Shown here one piece after another: positions 1-10,689 of a DNA stretch of 64,000 nucleotides (position 1 is its first letter; the number at the start of each line of letters is the position of its first letter). The notes below the pieces were generated by a model. It was not told the origin of the DNA. It searched no databases and was given only the letters and a program-made list of their open reading frames with translations. A program made the position numbers and the translations under genes. The stretch is from contig OY754967.1 in the NCBI GenBank assembly GCA_963576475.1, positions 25,618,651 to 25,682,650 on the forward strand. The letters are read 5' to 3'. Source of the stretch: Molanna angustata (lineage: Eukaryota; Arthropoda; Insecta; Trichoptera; Molannidae).

Positions 1-279
1 TTGACATTAATTTATTCAATCTTATTTTGAAAATAGCATTAAGGGAAGATTTCGGCTTTGGATAAAATTCGTTATATCATCGTCCTGTATTGACATAATC
101 GTTTTATTTTTTCTACCAATCATCTGTAATATTTGTTGATTTTTATTTCTTGTTATTTTCAAAACGGTTATTTACAATGTTATATTTTTCTCATTGAAAT
201 GTTCCTGTTAATGATTTCTATGCCACTGAAAAGTTGTTCGTAAATTTCAGTATTCAATAAATCTTATTTGTAGAAATTT
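1..279. other. AT-rich sequence, no feature seen
   Basis: No open reading frame, RNA gene or repeat recognised. It borders the 3' end of the LINE remnant that begins at about 280. Confidence 0.5.
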
Positions 280-691
280 CTTCCTCTATGACCTCTACAG
301 CCCGTATCTCCCCTTGGCCTCCAGTAACTTCCTCCTCCAACTCCTCCTGTCACTCGCTGCGACCTTCCAGTTTGTCACACTCAGAAGCTGGGACGCGTTC
401 CTCGAAATATCATCTTCCTATCGCCCCTCTAAGAGTCTTTTTGGTGCCCGCAATGATGGCATTCTCTGAACATGCCCAGCCCATCTCGGCCTGCTTAGTC
501 TTATATGTTCAGAAAGTATGGGAGTTTTATATATTATGTTGTACAACTCATCGTTGAATCTAATTCTCCGTATTTGTCCATCGTTCATGGGTCCCAGGAT
601 TTTATGCAGAACTCTTCTTTCAAAGACGTCCAGCATCTCCGCAGACTTTGATGTCAGTGCCCAAGCCTCACACCTATATGATATAACAGTT
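280..691 (-). pseudogene. LINE reverse transcriptase C-terminal fragment
   Basis: Minus-strand remnant of a non-LTR retrotransposon ORF2, downstream of the RT catalytic core. Visible family motifs in order: CEAWALTSKSAEMLDVFERR, then LHKILGPMNDGQIRRIRFND, RPRWAGHVQRMP, and after an in-frame stop the tail NWKVAASDRRSWRRKLLEAK ending RYGL-stop near 292. This C-terminal region (GHVxRM ... WRRxLxEAK) is typical of RTE-like insect LINEs. The stretch between LLEGR and EDDISR lacks the usual GRRxxGRPxLRW block, so there is a small deletion as well as the stop. The gene continues, after the MITE at 692-879, in the segment 880-1175. It is a dead copy. The family is clear; the exact clade is inferred. 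Confidence 0.8.
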
Positions 692-879
692 CTGGGGGGC
701 AAGTCTGGTTCAATCGGCGAAATCAAAACCCTTGTGATTACCCATATCATGGATATAATTATTATATGGAGTTCTACACTATCTTTAGATGTCATAGAAC
801 TCCATACGATAATTATATCCATGATAAGGGTAATCACCGGGGTTTTGATTTCGCCGGTCGAACCAGACTTGCCCCCCTG
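692..879. mobile_element. Palindromic hAT-like MITE, copy 1
   Basis: 188-bp foldback: the left arm (CWGGGGGGCAAGTCTGG plus about 70 more bases) is complementary to the right arm, which ends CCAGACTTGCCCCCCTG. It splits the LINE frame: residues KTVI lie before it and RTVI after it on the minus strand, consistent with an imperfect 8-bp target duplication (ACAGTCAT versus ACTGTTAT). TIRs starting CAGGG with 8-bp duplications are characteristic of hAT elements; no transposase is encoded. A second copy is at 36048-36222. Confidence 0.75.
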
Positions 880-1175
880 ATGACTGTTTTATGCAGGGTT
901 ATTTTTGTATCTTTGTGGACACACCTGAACACTGTTAATAGAGAGAAGAATGCTTTGTTACCTGATGGTATTCGTCTTTTTTATTTCTAGGGCATCTTCA
1001 TTATCTTTATTGATAGTTGAACCCAGGTATGTAAATTCCTCTACAGTTTCAAAAGTGTACTTTTCCTTGAATGTTATATTACTTTGTAAAGCGTTTCTAG
1101 CATTTCTAATTTGCTTCATTATTTTGGTTTTATTTTCATTGATTTGCAAACCCATTTCTGTTGCTGCTGTAGAAA
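880..1175 (-). pseudogene. LINE reverse transcriptase segment (post-YADD part)
   Basis: Minus-strand continuation of the LINE at 280-691. Readable motifs: DISTAATEMGLQINENKTK (the GLxINxxKTKxM block after the YADD box of insect LINE RTs), KYTFETVEEFTYLGSTIN (the conserved FxYLGSxI block), EIKK, and, after a +1 frameshift near 960, RIPSGNKAFFSLLTVFRCV leading to TKITLHKTVI. The frameshift plus the nonsense codon downstream show it is inactive. Its upstream part lies beyond the gypsy insertion, at 3656-3765. Confidence 0.8.
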
Positions 1176-1180
1176 TATCT

Positions 1181-1739
1181 TTCGCGCTAGGTTGGGAATT
1201 GGATTTTAATGTTAATTTATTTATTTACAGAAGGGTGCTCCGGTCTAGAAAGGCACTAGGTGATAACCTGTCGCCTGTTCCCCAAATCCAACGCGAAATG
1301 ATGTCGCGTGTGTACTCGATCCTGCCGTGCGTAACTCGGTAATTAGTTGCAAGCTAATTAAAGAACGTTACACAGCAGAATGAGGTACCCACGCCACACC
1401 ATAAAACATTTATAAATTTATCATATGAAATATAAATTAATTGATATTACAGACAGGTATTAAAATAGTTTGAATTTGACTTACGTGTTTATTTGATAGT
1501 TTGACTCTAATTATAATTCAAGATTGGTATATACTTCAATAATTGACTATTAAATAATTTAAATAAAATAGATCGATGAATACGCGGAATCGAAATGTGA
1601 GTCGAGCAGAGTGACGATCTACCGCTGGCCTTGGTTAAACTGAACGACGGGAACGCGATGTGCAGGATCTTAAATAGCCGGCTGACGTCCCCCTACTCCT
1701 TGAAGTGGGTGGTCAACTCGGCTGGTTGCACCCGCTACA
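1181..1739 (-). repeat. 3' LTR of the gypsy-type element
   Basis: Full-length LTR in minus orientation. Bases 1465-1739 match 3381-3655 over all 275 positions by eye. The inner edge at 1735-1739 reads TGTAG on the minus strand and is directly preceded by a purine-rich tract at 1740-1752, which fixes the orientation. The outer edge was placed from the TATCT duplication. Confidence 0.75.
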
Positions 1740-1752
1740 TCACCCCCCTGCC
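1740..1752 (-). other. Polypurine tract of the gypsy-type element
   Basis: Minus strand reads GGCAGGGGGGTGA immediately before TGTAGCGG of the 3' LTR. This is the position and composition of the plus-strand DNA synthesis primer of LTR retrotransposons. Confidence 0.7.
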
Positions 1753-2252
1753 AGCTGGATAGCGCCACCCTGGTCCGTTCCTCAGCATTTCCTCTGATTG
1801 TCTGTAACAATGACATATGTTTTTTTTTTTAAATACAAAGAAATTTTATATTGGTTACCTGAAATGGCATTACATATATATATATATAGCAGTTTATTTT
1901 ACTAATAAAAATTTAGAGGTCATATATTTATCATGTTCTTATTTCTATACTTATACATTTCTAAAAAAAAATATTGTTTATATTAACTTGTTCAATGTAC
2001 TTTTTTATATGTACTGTAATTTGAACAAGAAGATAAAATTACAATTAAATTTACATTTCTATACAGCATTTTCTTAGTATACAGCATTTTCTTATTTTGA
2101 TTTGGTCAAGTTGGAATTTTATAAGATTTTATATTCAAATATTAGTTGCATATTGACCAAATTTTTCATCTATATTGAATACATATTACAATTACACAAA
2201 AATTAAAAATAGAAATTATTCAGGTTATAAAAATGATTAAAAATTACTCAGC
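1753..2252 (-). other. 3' internal non-coding part of the gypsy-type element
   Basis: About 500 bases between the pol stop codon and the polypurine tract. Mostly A/T runs; no env-like frame is visible. The 40 bases beside the tract are GC-richer. Confidence 0.5.
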
Positions 2253-3380
2253 TTAGAAATATTTGTAGCTGGTGAATCGCTCCGGGAAATATACTCGTCT
2301 TCCGGCTCTAGTGGTTGTATGTGGTTGCCGTTCTGGGGTGGCATCTGGAGTGTCATCTGAAGTGTCATCTGAAGTGTCATCTGGCGTAGTGGCTTGGTGC
2401 GTCTGTGGCGTGGACGTCCATCTCTGTTCTGTAGAGGTGGTGTGTCTACTGCTTGGTTCTACGCCGTAGTCTGTGTTCTCGTTCAGGAAGAATGCCGGTT
2501 TGAGTCTGTCCAATGATACTTGTTTGTATTGTTTCAAAGGTGTTACAGTGTGGCGATGAATTTTCGAAGTTTGGCATTCGATGCAGTTGTTCACAACATT
2601 TTTTACTGTTTTGTCAATGTTGTGCCAAATATATTTATGTTTTAATAACTTTGATGTTGTTTTTACTCCGGGGTGACTTAATTTATGTACTGATAGTATT
2701 ACTTCTTCTCGCATTGTGATTGGTACATATGGTCGTAACGTGTTGGTTGAGATGTCACACCATAACATTTTGTTAGTGTTAGGTATTGAGATTTTCTTTA
2801 GTGATAGAGATGAATTTTCCTGCATTTTCTTGAGCTCTTTGTCTGTGAGTTGTTCTCTTGCCATTTTAATATAGTCGATGTTTGATGTTATTTCTATCTC
2901 TTCGATTCTTGATAGAGTATCTGCGACTATGTTTTCTTCGCCTGATATGTGTTTGATGCGCGTGGTGAATTGACTTATATAATCCAGCTGTCTTTCTTGT
3001 CTAGGAGAGTTGAGCTTGATTTTATTAAAGGCGAAAATTAACGGTTTGTGGTCGGTGATTATTACAAAGTTTCTTCCTTCTATTTGTGGTCTGAAATATT
3101 TAATCGCCTCGTAGATGGCGGTGAGTTCTCGGTCATACGTACTGTATTTTTCTTGTGCGCTATTAAATTTTATGGAGAAAAATGATATAGGTTGCCAGCT
3201 GTTATCCGTTTTTTGTTGAAGTGCTGCGCCCATGGCGTGATCTGATGCGTCGACCATTATTGCTATCTCTGCCGAGGAGTTTATGTGTACGAGTAGTGCG
3301 GCTTGTGTCAAATCTTGCTTACATTTGTCGAACGCTTTTTTTAATTCAGTTGTCCATTGTAGTTTTCTTTTATCATTTTT
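2253..3380 (-). pseudogene. pol: Gypsy pol fragment: RNase H and integrase zinc finger
   Basis: Open frame of 352 codons from the first ATG at 3311, and open upstream to about 3382 (KLQWTTELKKAFDKCKQDL), where the 5' LTR is joined. From that ATG, the RNase H domain shows VDASDHAMGAAL (D21), YDRELTAIYEAIKYF (E62), ITDHKPL (D87) and NIVADTLSR (D131). The integrase HHCC zinc finger follows: H209, H213, C243, C246. The DDE catalytic core that should come next is absent: the sequence runs from HRHTVTPL straight into QVSLDRLKPAFF, a typical gypsy pol C-terminus, and ends GRRVYFPERF. Both RT and integrase core are lost, so the protein cannot support transposition, though the remaining frame has no stop, suggesting recent deletion. 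Confidence 0.85.
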
Positions 3381-3655
3381 ATAGTTTGAATTTGACTTAC
3401 GTGTTTATTTGATAGTTTGACTCTAATTATAATTCAAGATTGGTATATACTTCAATAATTGACTATTAAATAATTTAAATAAAATAGATCGATGAATACG
3501 CGGAATCGAAATGTGAGTCGAGCAGAGTGACGATCTACCGCTGGCCTTGGTTAAACTGAACGACGGGAACGCGATGTGCAGGATCTTAAATAGCCGGCTG
3601 ACGTCCCCCTACTCCTTGAAGTGGGTGGTCAACTCGGCTGGTTGCACCCGCTACA
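3381..3655 (-). repeat. 5' LTR of the gypsy-type element, truncated
   Basis: First 275 bp of the LTR in minus orientation. Its inner part has been removed by the deletion that joins it to pol at 3380/3381. No mismatch to 1465-1739 was seen on reading, which points to a young insertion. Confidence 0.8.
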
Positions 3656-3765
3656 TATCTATCAGCATAAATTCTGTTTCACTCTGAATCAATGCGTTTA
3701 TGAAGTTTGTATTTTTGTTTACATTAGAAATAGCCTTATTTGATAATCATTATTTATTTATATAT
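3656..3765 (-). pseudogene. LINE reverse transcriptase segment upstream of the gypsy insertion
   Basis: On the minus strand the frame reads NTNFINALIQSETEFMLI and, after removing the LTR element and one TATCT duplicate, joins DISTAATEMGLQINENKTK at 1175. The restored frame across the 2.5-kb insert is strong evidence that this is the same LINE. Further upstream the similarity fades. Confidence 0.7.
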
Positions 3766-4653
3766 CAATAAAAATCAAATAAAAAATATTTTTTTAAAAA
3801 TAAAAAGCTCTTTTCCTTTGAGGGAAATCATCCAATTACCCTCTCTGCGGTGAGTCCGCAAATAAATCTGATACGAATTCATTAAAAATTAATAATTTCG
3901 TATCATCCTTTTTGGATGGAGAGAGGGTAGTCGACGAGCGGAAATACAACCGGCTAAAAGTGGATACTCAGGCTCCGTCGGTATTCGCTATTTTTAAAAC
4001 ATAACCACACTTTTTTCTGCTTCAGCCCGAAGAAAATCAATTTTTCGCTGGGAAAGTTTCGTAAAAGCCGGCGGCCTCTTGTACGAAAAGTTGTGCAGAA
4101 ATGTATTTCTTTTTCGGTTAGATTCATTCAATTGGGTCAGACAGCTGACGCGGTCGTTATGTCGTTATTTGTAATATTCATCATCTATCTTATCTTGTCG
4201 GTCACCAGAAGTGACGCATCTCGCTCGAGCCCTTGGTAGTGAAGTTAGATGGTTGCAGCCTTAACGCTGGTTAGATTATGGAGATTTAATAAAAATGATA
4301 ATTTGACAAGGAAATTGTTAAGCCAATTTTGTTCGAGCGTTTACGCCGTATGAGTTTCATCGAATTTCTGTAAACCCAATTAATGATAATATATTTTTGG
4401 GACAAATTCAAGTAGAATAAACAGTGATTGTTTTATGTCAATAAACAGTGAATTGAAAACTAGAAAATAGTGATTGCGTTTTGTCATGTAAATTGTCCTT
4501 GAAAAAAATATGTATATCTCTAAAGCGTAGCTTTGTGCGAAGTAACCTTGGCGTTCGTGAGATAGCGGACAAAATCCAAGAAAATCGGCTCATCTGAATA
4601 TATTGGTAATGAGGTAGGTAATGAGTTTTACACTGCCGGAACGATGTGGAAAA
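3766..4653. other. GC-richer non-coding stretch followed by AT-rich sequence
   Basis: Between about 3790 and 4260 the sequence is less AT-biased than its surroundings and not visibly related to other repeats in the window. It contains the nested inverted repeats described at 3838-3928. No coding frame is convincing. From 4270 on it is AT-rich again with nothing recognised. Confidence 0.4.
3838..3928. other. Nested inverted repeats forming a possible three-way junction
   Basis: Outer arms ACCCTCTCT (3838-3846) and AGAGAGGGT (3920-3928). Inside lie two further hairpins in order: GCGG/CCGC (3847-3850 and 3856-3859, 5-nt loop) and GATACGAA/TTCGTATC (3870-3877 and 3897-3904). Together they could fold as a three-branched RNA or cruciform of about 91 nt. 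It matches no RNA family I recognise. Confidence 0.4.
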
Positions 4654-4770
4654 CTTCGATGGAGTGATGTCGTTAGACGAGATGTTGAATCATGCGAGAT
4701 CACAGAGTATGAATTCCAAGACAGAGCTAAGTGGAGGAGTAGGACCCGGAAAGCAGACCATACAGATAAC
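4654..4770 (+). pseudogene. LINE ORF2 C-terminal tail fragment
   Basis: The frame reads LRWSDVVRRDVESCEITEYE then QDRAKWRSRTRKAD. The pattern RWxDxVxxDxxxxGI ... DRxxWR is the extreme C-terminus of insect endonuclease/reverse-transcriptase LINEs. Nothing upstream continues it, so it is a 5'-truncated remnant only about 40 codons long. A HINE copy begins 90 bases downstream. Confidence 0.65.
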
Positions 4771-4859
4771 GGTTTTCTTTATGAATTGCAAGTAAATCAC
4801 GTGATTGAAATAGTAAGAATCCTCATTTTCTGTATTATATTGAAATTAGTTTGAATATA

Positions 4860-5815
4860 ACTAGTTGCATGTAACACATGATATCCAGCTGTCGATGGCG
4901 ATAGTATATATATAATTAAAGAATATAATTGAAGAATATATGAATATAAGAATATATGTATATAATTGAAGAATACCTACCAAACTATAAACACAAATTA
5001 ATAAACATTTTAAAATATTTTGTTTTCTAAGTAAAACATGTAGATATGTATGTCAAGATAGGATAGTGTGGAGGTCAGTCTGTTTTTCCTACCCAGAATA
5101 TGAAACAGCATGATGGTATGTATGTATATTTGGAGATCGAAATATTGAGTCCCCGTAGATATTGTGTAATGTATACTGCCTTACAAATTGTATGAAACGA
5201 TGTCGTCACTAATTCAATTTTTATAAAAATTCTTACAAAAAGTTTGAGATGTACTTCTACAATGTTTATATTTTTTTTAATTAAACTTAAATCTTAAAAA
5301 TTAAACTGGGATTGGGATTTTTCGGCTTTTTCAATAATTTAAAAAACTTTGGAAATATAGACAGTTATAAATAAAAAAAAATTTCTTAATAAATAATGTT
5401 TGAGAAACTCTGGAATTTTTAAAAGAAAAAATAATTTGGTTTTTGTATTTGTATATATTTTTACTAATTTTCAGCGTTCTAACTTTTATGGTTTTTGAGA
5501 TATATAGAAAAATAACGTAAAAATTCAAAAGTTGATAACTCCTGATTGAAACAATAATTCAAAATTCTGAGTATAAAAGATTTGTAGGCCTATAACTATC
5601 TATATAATTTGAAATTTTGGGCTCTGTAAGTTGAGCGGAGAAAAAATATACCTAAAGGGGGACACACACACAGACACACCGACATACAGACACACCAAAA
5701 AGTTCTTCTCCGAATTCTGAATAAATCCATTTATGGAACATATATGCTGCGAAGCCTTTAAGTTGGTGTTTTTTGACTTGTGTAGATTTTGCTTAAATAC
5801 CTGGTGCACGTTTTG
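4860..5815 (-). mobile_element. HINE/DINE-1-like element, copy A
   Basis: Diverged minus-orientation copy of the family best seen at 21306-22126. It begins on the + strand with ACTAGTTGCATGTAACAC (the reverse complement of the 3' end, ACATGCAACTAGT), then the subterminal repeat and the shared body. A CA-rich microsatellite lies at about 5664-5697, at the position where the other copies also carry a microsatellite. The 5' end near 5815 has diverged or been replaced. It has no coding capacity I trust. Confidence 0.7.
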
Positions 5816-6528
5816 ATTATTTTGGAAAGAAAACAGTTTTTAAGATGTACTCTTGAAATTACGAAATGAATTCATTCATTTTTATAGGCCTGAAATAAAT
5901 TTATCCTCTTTTGTGCACAAAGGAAAGGAAAATGTGCGTTCTATAAGAGATGTTCAAAAATTGAGCTATAATCATATTTTATGGGTAATATTTACCCCAC
6001 AATAAAGAGAGAAGTGCTTTAAAAGCAAACGTGTTCTCCTCCTAAGGAATATAGAAATTTATATTTTCCATTAAGTATATGAAAATTTTGCAATGAATGA
6101 AGATATTGTCAATTTGGCAAAGATTTTTCTGTTTACGTATATTTTCACGCGTCTATAGTAAAATATACCTACCTTATTTTTATCTTTTAAATAATTAAAA
6201 TATCGAAACCATCGTTTCTGATTAGTTATTACAGTAGCAAAGTATATTTAAGTTAAATATTTGTTTAAGTGGTTCTTTGTAGATTCAGTGTCTTATTTTA
6301 GTAACTATCAAAAGTTTGATTATTGAAATAAATTGATCAAAATAATAGGTACGATTCTTGTTTACTCTTTTGACTATTTTAAATACTCAAAAATGTAGTT
6401 GTTTAATATAAATATACAGTTCATTCTTATATTTATTTTCAGTAAAGAGCCTGTTGTTTCATCCCTTATAATTAGTTGTATTTGGTACTATAAGTGCAGG
6501 TTCTGCAAGCTTCTAGAGCTTCGTAGAG
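5816..6528. other. AT-rich sequence, no gene
   Basis: Nothing coding. Bases 6283-6340 are a diverged copy of sequence that recurs at 6650-6710, next to the tandem repeat. Confidence 0.5.
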
Positions 6529-6684
6529 TTTTAGTGATGGAAGAATAGATTCAGTGTCTTATTTTAGTGACTATCAAAATTTTTAGTGATGGTCGAACAG
6601 ATTCAGTGTCTTATTTTAGTGACTACCAAAAGTTTTAGTGATGGAAGAAAATATTCAGTGTCATATTTTAGTGACAATCAAAAG
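6529..6684. repeat. Tandem repeat, 3 x 52 bp
   Basis: Units start at 6529, 6581 and 6633 with TTTTAGTGATGG and contain ATTCAGTGTCTTATTTTAG (the third unit reads TCATATTT). They diverge slightly from one another. Confidence 0.75.
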
Positions 6685-7750
6685 TTTGACCTCTGAAATA
6701 AATTGATAACGAGAGTTAATAATTACGATTCTTATGACTATTTCACAAAGATCTGAGTTTATTGTACGTCAATAAGGAATTAACACAATTTATTTTTTTA
6801 AGCAATTTTCTTGTTAGTTTAAGTACAACATCATTGATTAACTTTACTTGTATATCTCTCATACATATACAAATGATGTTAACTATTTACACAAGTTGTT
6901 TATTTTGAGAGTAGGTTCATATGTAACACGGTACAGATACGATTACTTGTGGAAGGATATAAAGAGTATGAACTCTAAAAATATTCATAAACATGTTCGT
7001 ATATTTATAAAATACGAGTAGAAAATAGAAAACCGTAAAATTGTTTTATAGAACACGGCATTATAAAAAGTAATGACTCCATATTTCACTCAACAAACCG
7101 ATACTGAGTATGCACCGGCCTATTTCAACCTCCATTCAAGGTGTAAAAACGTGACGGGAAGGTCTTTTCAATAATAATTGTTGACTTTTGTGAGGAGGGT
7201 TTTTAGAAAAAAAGAAACGGAACGAGAGGAACCAAAACCGATCCTGTTTACTCCTTTTCAAATATAATCGCCTTTCTGTTTCTCATCTCCGGGGATTTAA
7301 TATCCCTGGTCCCCCTCACCACGCTACATCCTCAAATGGGACTGATAATGAGGATTGGATGGGTTTGCATTATGTGCTTATGCAAATATGAGAGAAAATA
7401 AATGATGGCAGGAATCCGAGATGATTATAAAAATAACAAAAACATTGGATGCTTTCATTGAAAGGGAGATTTAACTGAAATCAAATTTTTGTAGGCTCAA
7501 TTTTATTTCTCATTTTTTTGAAAGATTGTCTGCGTTGCCTTAAAATAGCCTCTTTAGACCCGCTTACAAATTTTAAACTTTGATTTTGTTTTCTTAAAAA
7601 AATATCCCTCTCGTTTTAATATGAAAGTTCACCCAAATATCTTTTTTGATGAATTAATGTATAAAAATATCACTCATATTATAAAAGTCTCGGAATCTTC
7701 AATAAATTGCTAAATAACTAAAAAAATATTAACTTTATCTTTTACTTTGT
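6685..7750. other. Non-coding, with a GC-richer island at about 7085-7345
   Basis: The island is single-copy in this window and has no long frame. The flanks are AT-rich with no feature seen. Confidence 0.4.
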
Positions 7751-7898
7751 TTAAACCACATTTCAATAATTAAACTTGCGACCGATTCTGGAACTAACAA
7801 ACCAGAGATTTTTAACTTAGTTTTTAGTCGAAAATCTGCCTGTGGTGGGAACGGTTAGTTCAGAAACCGGTCGCAATTTCAAATGAAATGTGGTTCAA
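7751..7898. mobile_element. Foldback (MITE-like) element
   Basis: Inverted arms at 7751-7796 and 7854-7898. The ends read TTAAACCACATTTCA and TGAAATGTGGTTCAA, with matching inner blocks TTGCGACCG and CGGTCGCAA. About 148 bp, non-coding. No target duplication is obvious. Confidence 0.6.
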
Positions 7899-10054
7899 GT
7901 AATGTTAAAAAAAGTTAAAATGTATCACAAAGGTAACGATCCGATATTTGATAATACTAAACATTCTTTGTTTTTAAGATTCAAAAACTAAACAAGATCG
8001 CCCTAAGAATTACCGTATCGCATAAAATGGCGGATTATTGTTTACAAACTAATAAGGATCTATTACAAATACACTATGACTAAAACTGACGGCTTTCGAT
8101 ATTCCTCAATTAAGATAATTAATTATTTGTATCAAATATACATATCAAAGTTTACCAAAATTGCCGAACGTGAACAACAGACGAACTTGAATGTTGACGA
8201 AGCGAAAATATGTGGAAATAAATCTAAATTGAAACTGTAGGGTTCGATTCTCTCTGCCTACCCCGTGAGGGACATGACGTGATAGTATGTATGTAATTGT
8301 AAAAATATGGATGTTTACCATAGATAAATCTAGAAAAAGCCCAGCGTGAATTCAGATATCAATTTTGTTCCATGACTAGATATGAGAGAAAGGTAACTCC
8401 ACATGTATGTATCTATGAAAACATTTTTTTATTATTTGAAGTAACCCAGCCACCAAAATTCTAATATAGAAAGGCCCTTTGTATCATTATAACATGCCTC
8501 CCCACGTTCAGTTGAGGCGAAAACCTAACCTTTTATGATTGGATATTCTTTATTGAAGATGAAAAATTTCCTCCCTTGTATCCAATGGGTAAAATGATTG
8601 CCATACATTAAAGTACTAAAGAAAACTAATAGAAAATGATTTTTCTGAAAAAAATATTTTTGTTTTTTTTTGTGTCTTGCAAGTTTCATAATAGGATTAT
8701 GTGGAGTTTTCTCCAACAACTTTGAATTCTTACTCCTATAAAAGTTTTGTCATGTTTTGCGATAGAAATCTTTTATTTTTTTTGCTACTCCAATGCATCA
8801 TAATCTGTAGTCGCAATTCGGATTTTTTTCAGTTTTTATTTCATTTCGATTCAAAAAAAAATACTCTTTTTTACTTACACTAATAAAATGGAAATTCTAC
8901 AAATGCAATACTTATATGTACCTACACATTTATATACATATTGTTTAATTTTGTACTTTTTTGAGTGTATTATTTACTACTTGTTGTGAAATAAATACTT
9001 CAATAATAGTTTAAAGTTATAAATCATACAAATCTATAGAATTACAAATCTTAAAAATAAAATAACTAGAGAAAAAACTGGCAATTGACTGGATTGTGGA
9101 ACATAAATTAGAATTCCAAAATATAGAAATTTGTAAATATGGCACTCGAAAAACCAATCTTAGGCGGAGATTTTCGGGCACTTTGTAAAAGTTTCAATAT
9201 CTCGAAAACTAAGGCACTTTTACTAAGGTCATATTTGCATATTCTGGCGAGTCATGAGTTGGTATAACAGCCCTTAAAAGGAATACGTTGGATTATGGGT
9301 TGGATTATGGCATTAATCTGTATCTTTAAATACAGCGTTTTATATCATAGATAATATAATATAAATGAGAGCCTCATAAGAATACATAATAATATATTAA
9401 ATGAGAAATTATTTCATCGACATAACCTGAATATATCACGAATATGTATATATTTAAGGACGAAATTCGTAAGAAAAAACGCTGGTAATTTGTAAATATT
9501 CATCCCAGAGTGTTTCGAAAAAATACTGAATATACACCATTTTTGTCGGGTTATTTTTAAACATATTATTTTCTATTTGGCATACTTCATATATTATCAT
9601 ATTTTGTTTTTTTTTTAGATTCCTCGTACATTGATTGATTTGATAGGTTTCGTAATTGATGTCACATTAATATAAGGAGACTACCCATTTGGACCTCCCC
9701 TTGAAAGGTTTTATCAGTTGAATTCATTGTTGAGCAGCAATAACCCTTTACATCTCTGATTAATCGAGGGATGAGCAATGATAAATTATCAGCCCTGTCA
9801 TAAATATCCGATTACTATATCGTTTGTGATATACCTACTCACATTAATACAACATTGCTTATTGTAGAAAATCTATTTTGGAAGATGTTTATATTCTGTA
9901 CAGGTTGTTGAACACGCTTTTTCATACGATTTATAGAAGATAATTCATTATTGATGATACAAGTATGTACTATAGATATTTTACTAAGCATCTCTTTGGA
10001 GGAAGAGGAATTATGGGCGAAACTAGCGACGAAAATAAATTGGCAATATATTTC
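7899..10054. other. AT-rich sequence with a dispersed-repeat tail (family Y)
   Basis: The stretch 8245-8300 (TCTCTCTGCCTACCCCGTGA ... ATGACGTGATAGTATGTATG) resembles sequence at 59680-59720 and, inverted, at 19730-19760. It looks like the 3' part of a SINE-like repeat. The rest shows no gene or RNA. Confidence 0.4.
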
Positions 10055-10180
10055 CTATACTTCCACCACCACCCGCTCTGCACATGGAGACTCTAATCGA
10101 CCCATTCACAGAACGCTAATTGAGCGTCAAAAAAATGCATAGCACGAAGAGTTACTTACGGAGTCCTCTTAATGTGCAAT
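10055..10180 (-). mobile_element. 3' UTR fragment of the R1-like LINE
   Basis: Similar to 33895-34030, the 3' untranslated region of the R1-like element. Shared landmarks: CACCACCACCCGCTCTG at the 3' end, TTCACAGAACGCTAA and AAATGCATAGCACGAA. It is diverged and 5'-truncated. Confidence 0.65.
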
Positions 10181-10689
10181 ATAGATGGTTCCATGTAAAA
10201 TACATAAAATGAGGTCTATATAAAATGAAGTATTCATAGAAGATGGTCTGTCGCAGATCATCGTCTGCCCGGGCCCACTATTAAATAAATTTTATAATAA
10301 CTTACTTCAGAATTTAAGCCGAGTGATATGGTATAAATACAACAATTTTATTTTTATCGATTTCTTTCGTAATATTAAAACAAGTTGTGTCTAAAGATAC
10401 TGACCAAATAGTTAAATTATATTTATTTAATTCTTTTTTTTTAATAAAACTTGAGGTGACATGGCTTTATGTATCTACAATTTCAAAAAAAAATATATTT
10501 CTGTAAGAATTTATTCACGTCACGTCAGTGCACACATAATCGCGAAAATTTTCAAAATCAATACTATTGGTGAGTAACATAGTTTTTTATATCTTCATTG
10601 GTGTACTTATTTGCGTTATATTTGTATTAATTTATCAAATTTATGTAAATTTATATTTTTTAAATTTTCTGGTAATAAAATGATGTTGT
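10181..10689. other. AT-rich sequence, no feature seen
   Basis: No frame, RNA or repeat recognised. Confidence 0.5.

Larger units (their letters stand above)
1181..3655 (-). mobile_element. Internally deleted gypsy-type LTR retrotransposon
   Basis: Minus-strand LTR element inserted in the LINE RT. The 5-bp target duplication TATCT (+ strand) is at 1176-1180 and 3656-3660. On the minus strand it begins TGTAGCGGGTGCAACC. The left LTR (3' LTR) is about 559 bp; the right LTR (5' LTR) keeps only its first 275 bp, which look identical to the other LTR. Its end is fused directly to the last part of pol, so the primer-binding site, gag, protease and reverse transcriptase are missing. The integrase core is also missing. 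The left LTR end (GCGCGAA on the minus strand) lacks the usual CA, so the exact boundary is less certain than the right one. Confidence 0.8.

Noticed and set aside
10530..10569. Candidate exon before GTGAGT
   Set aside because: No pyrimidine tract at the acceptor and no supporting neighbour exon.
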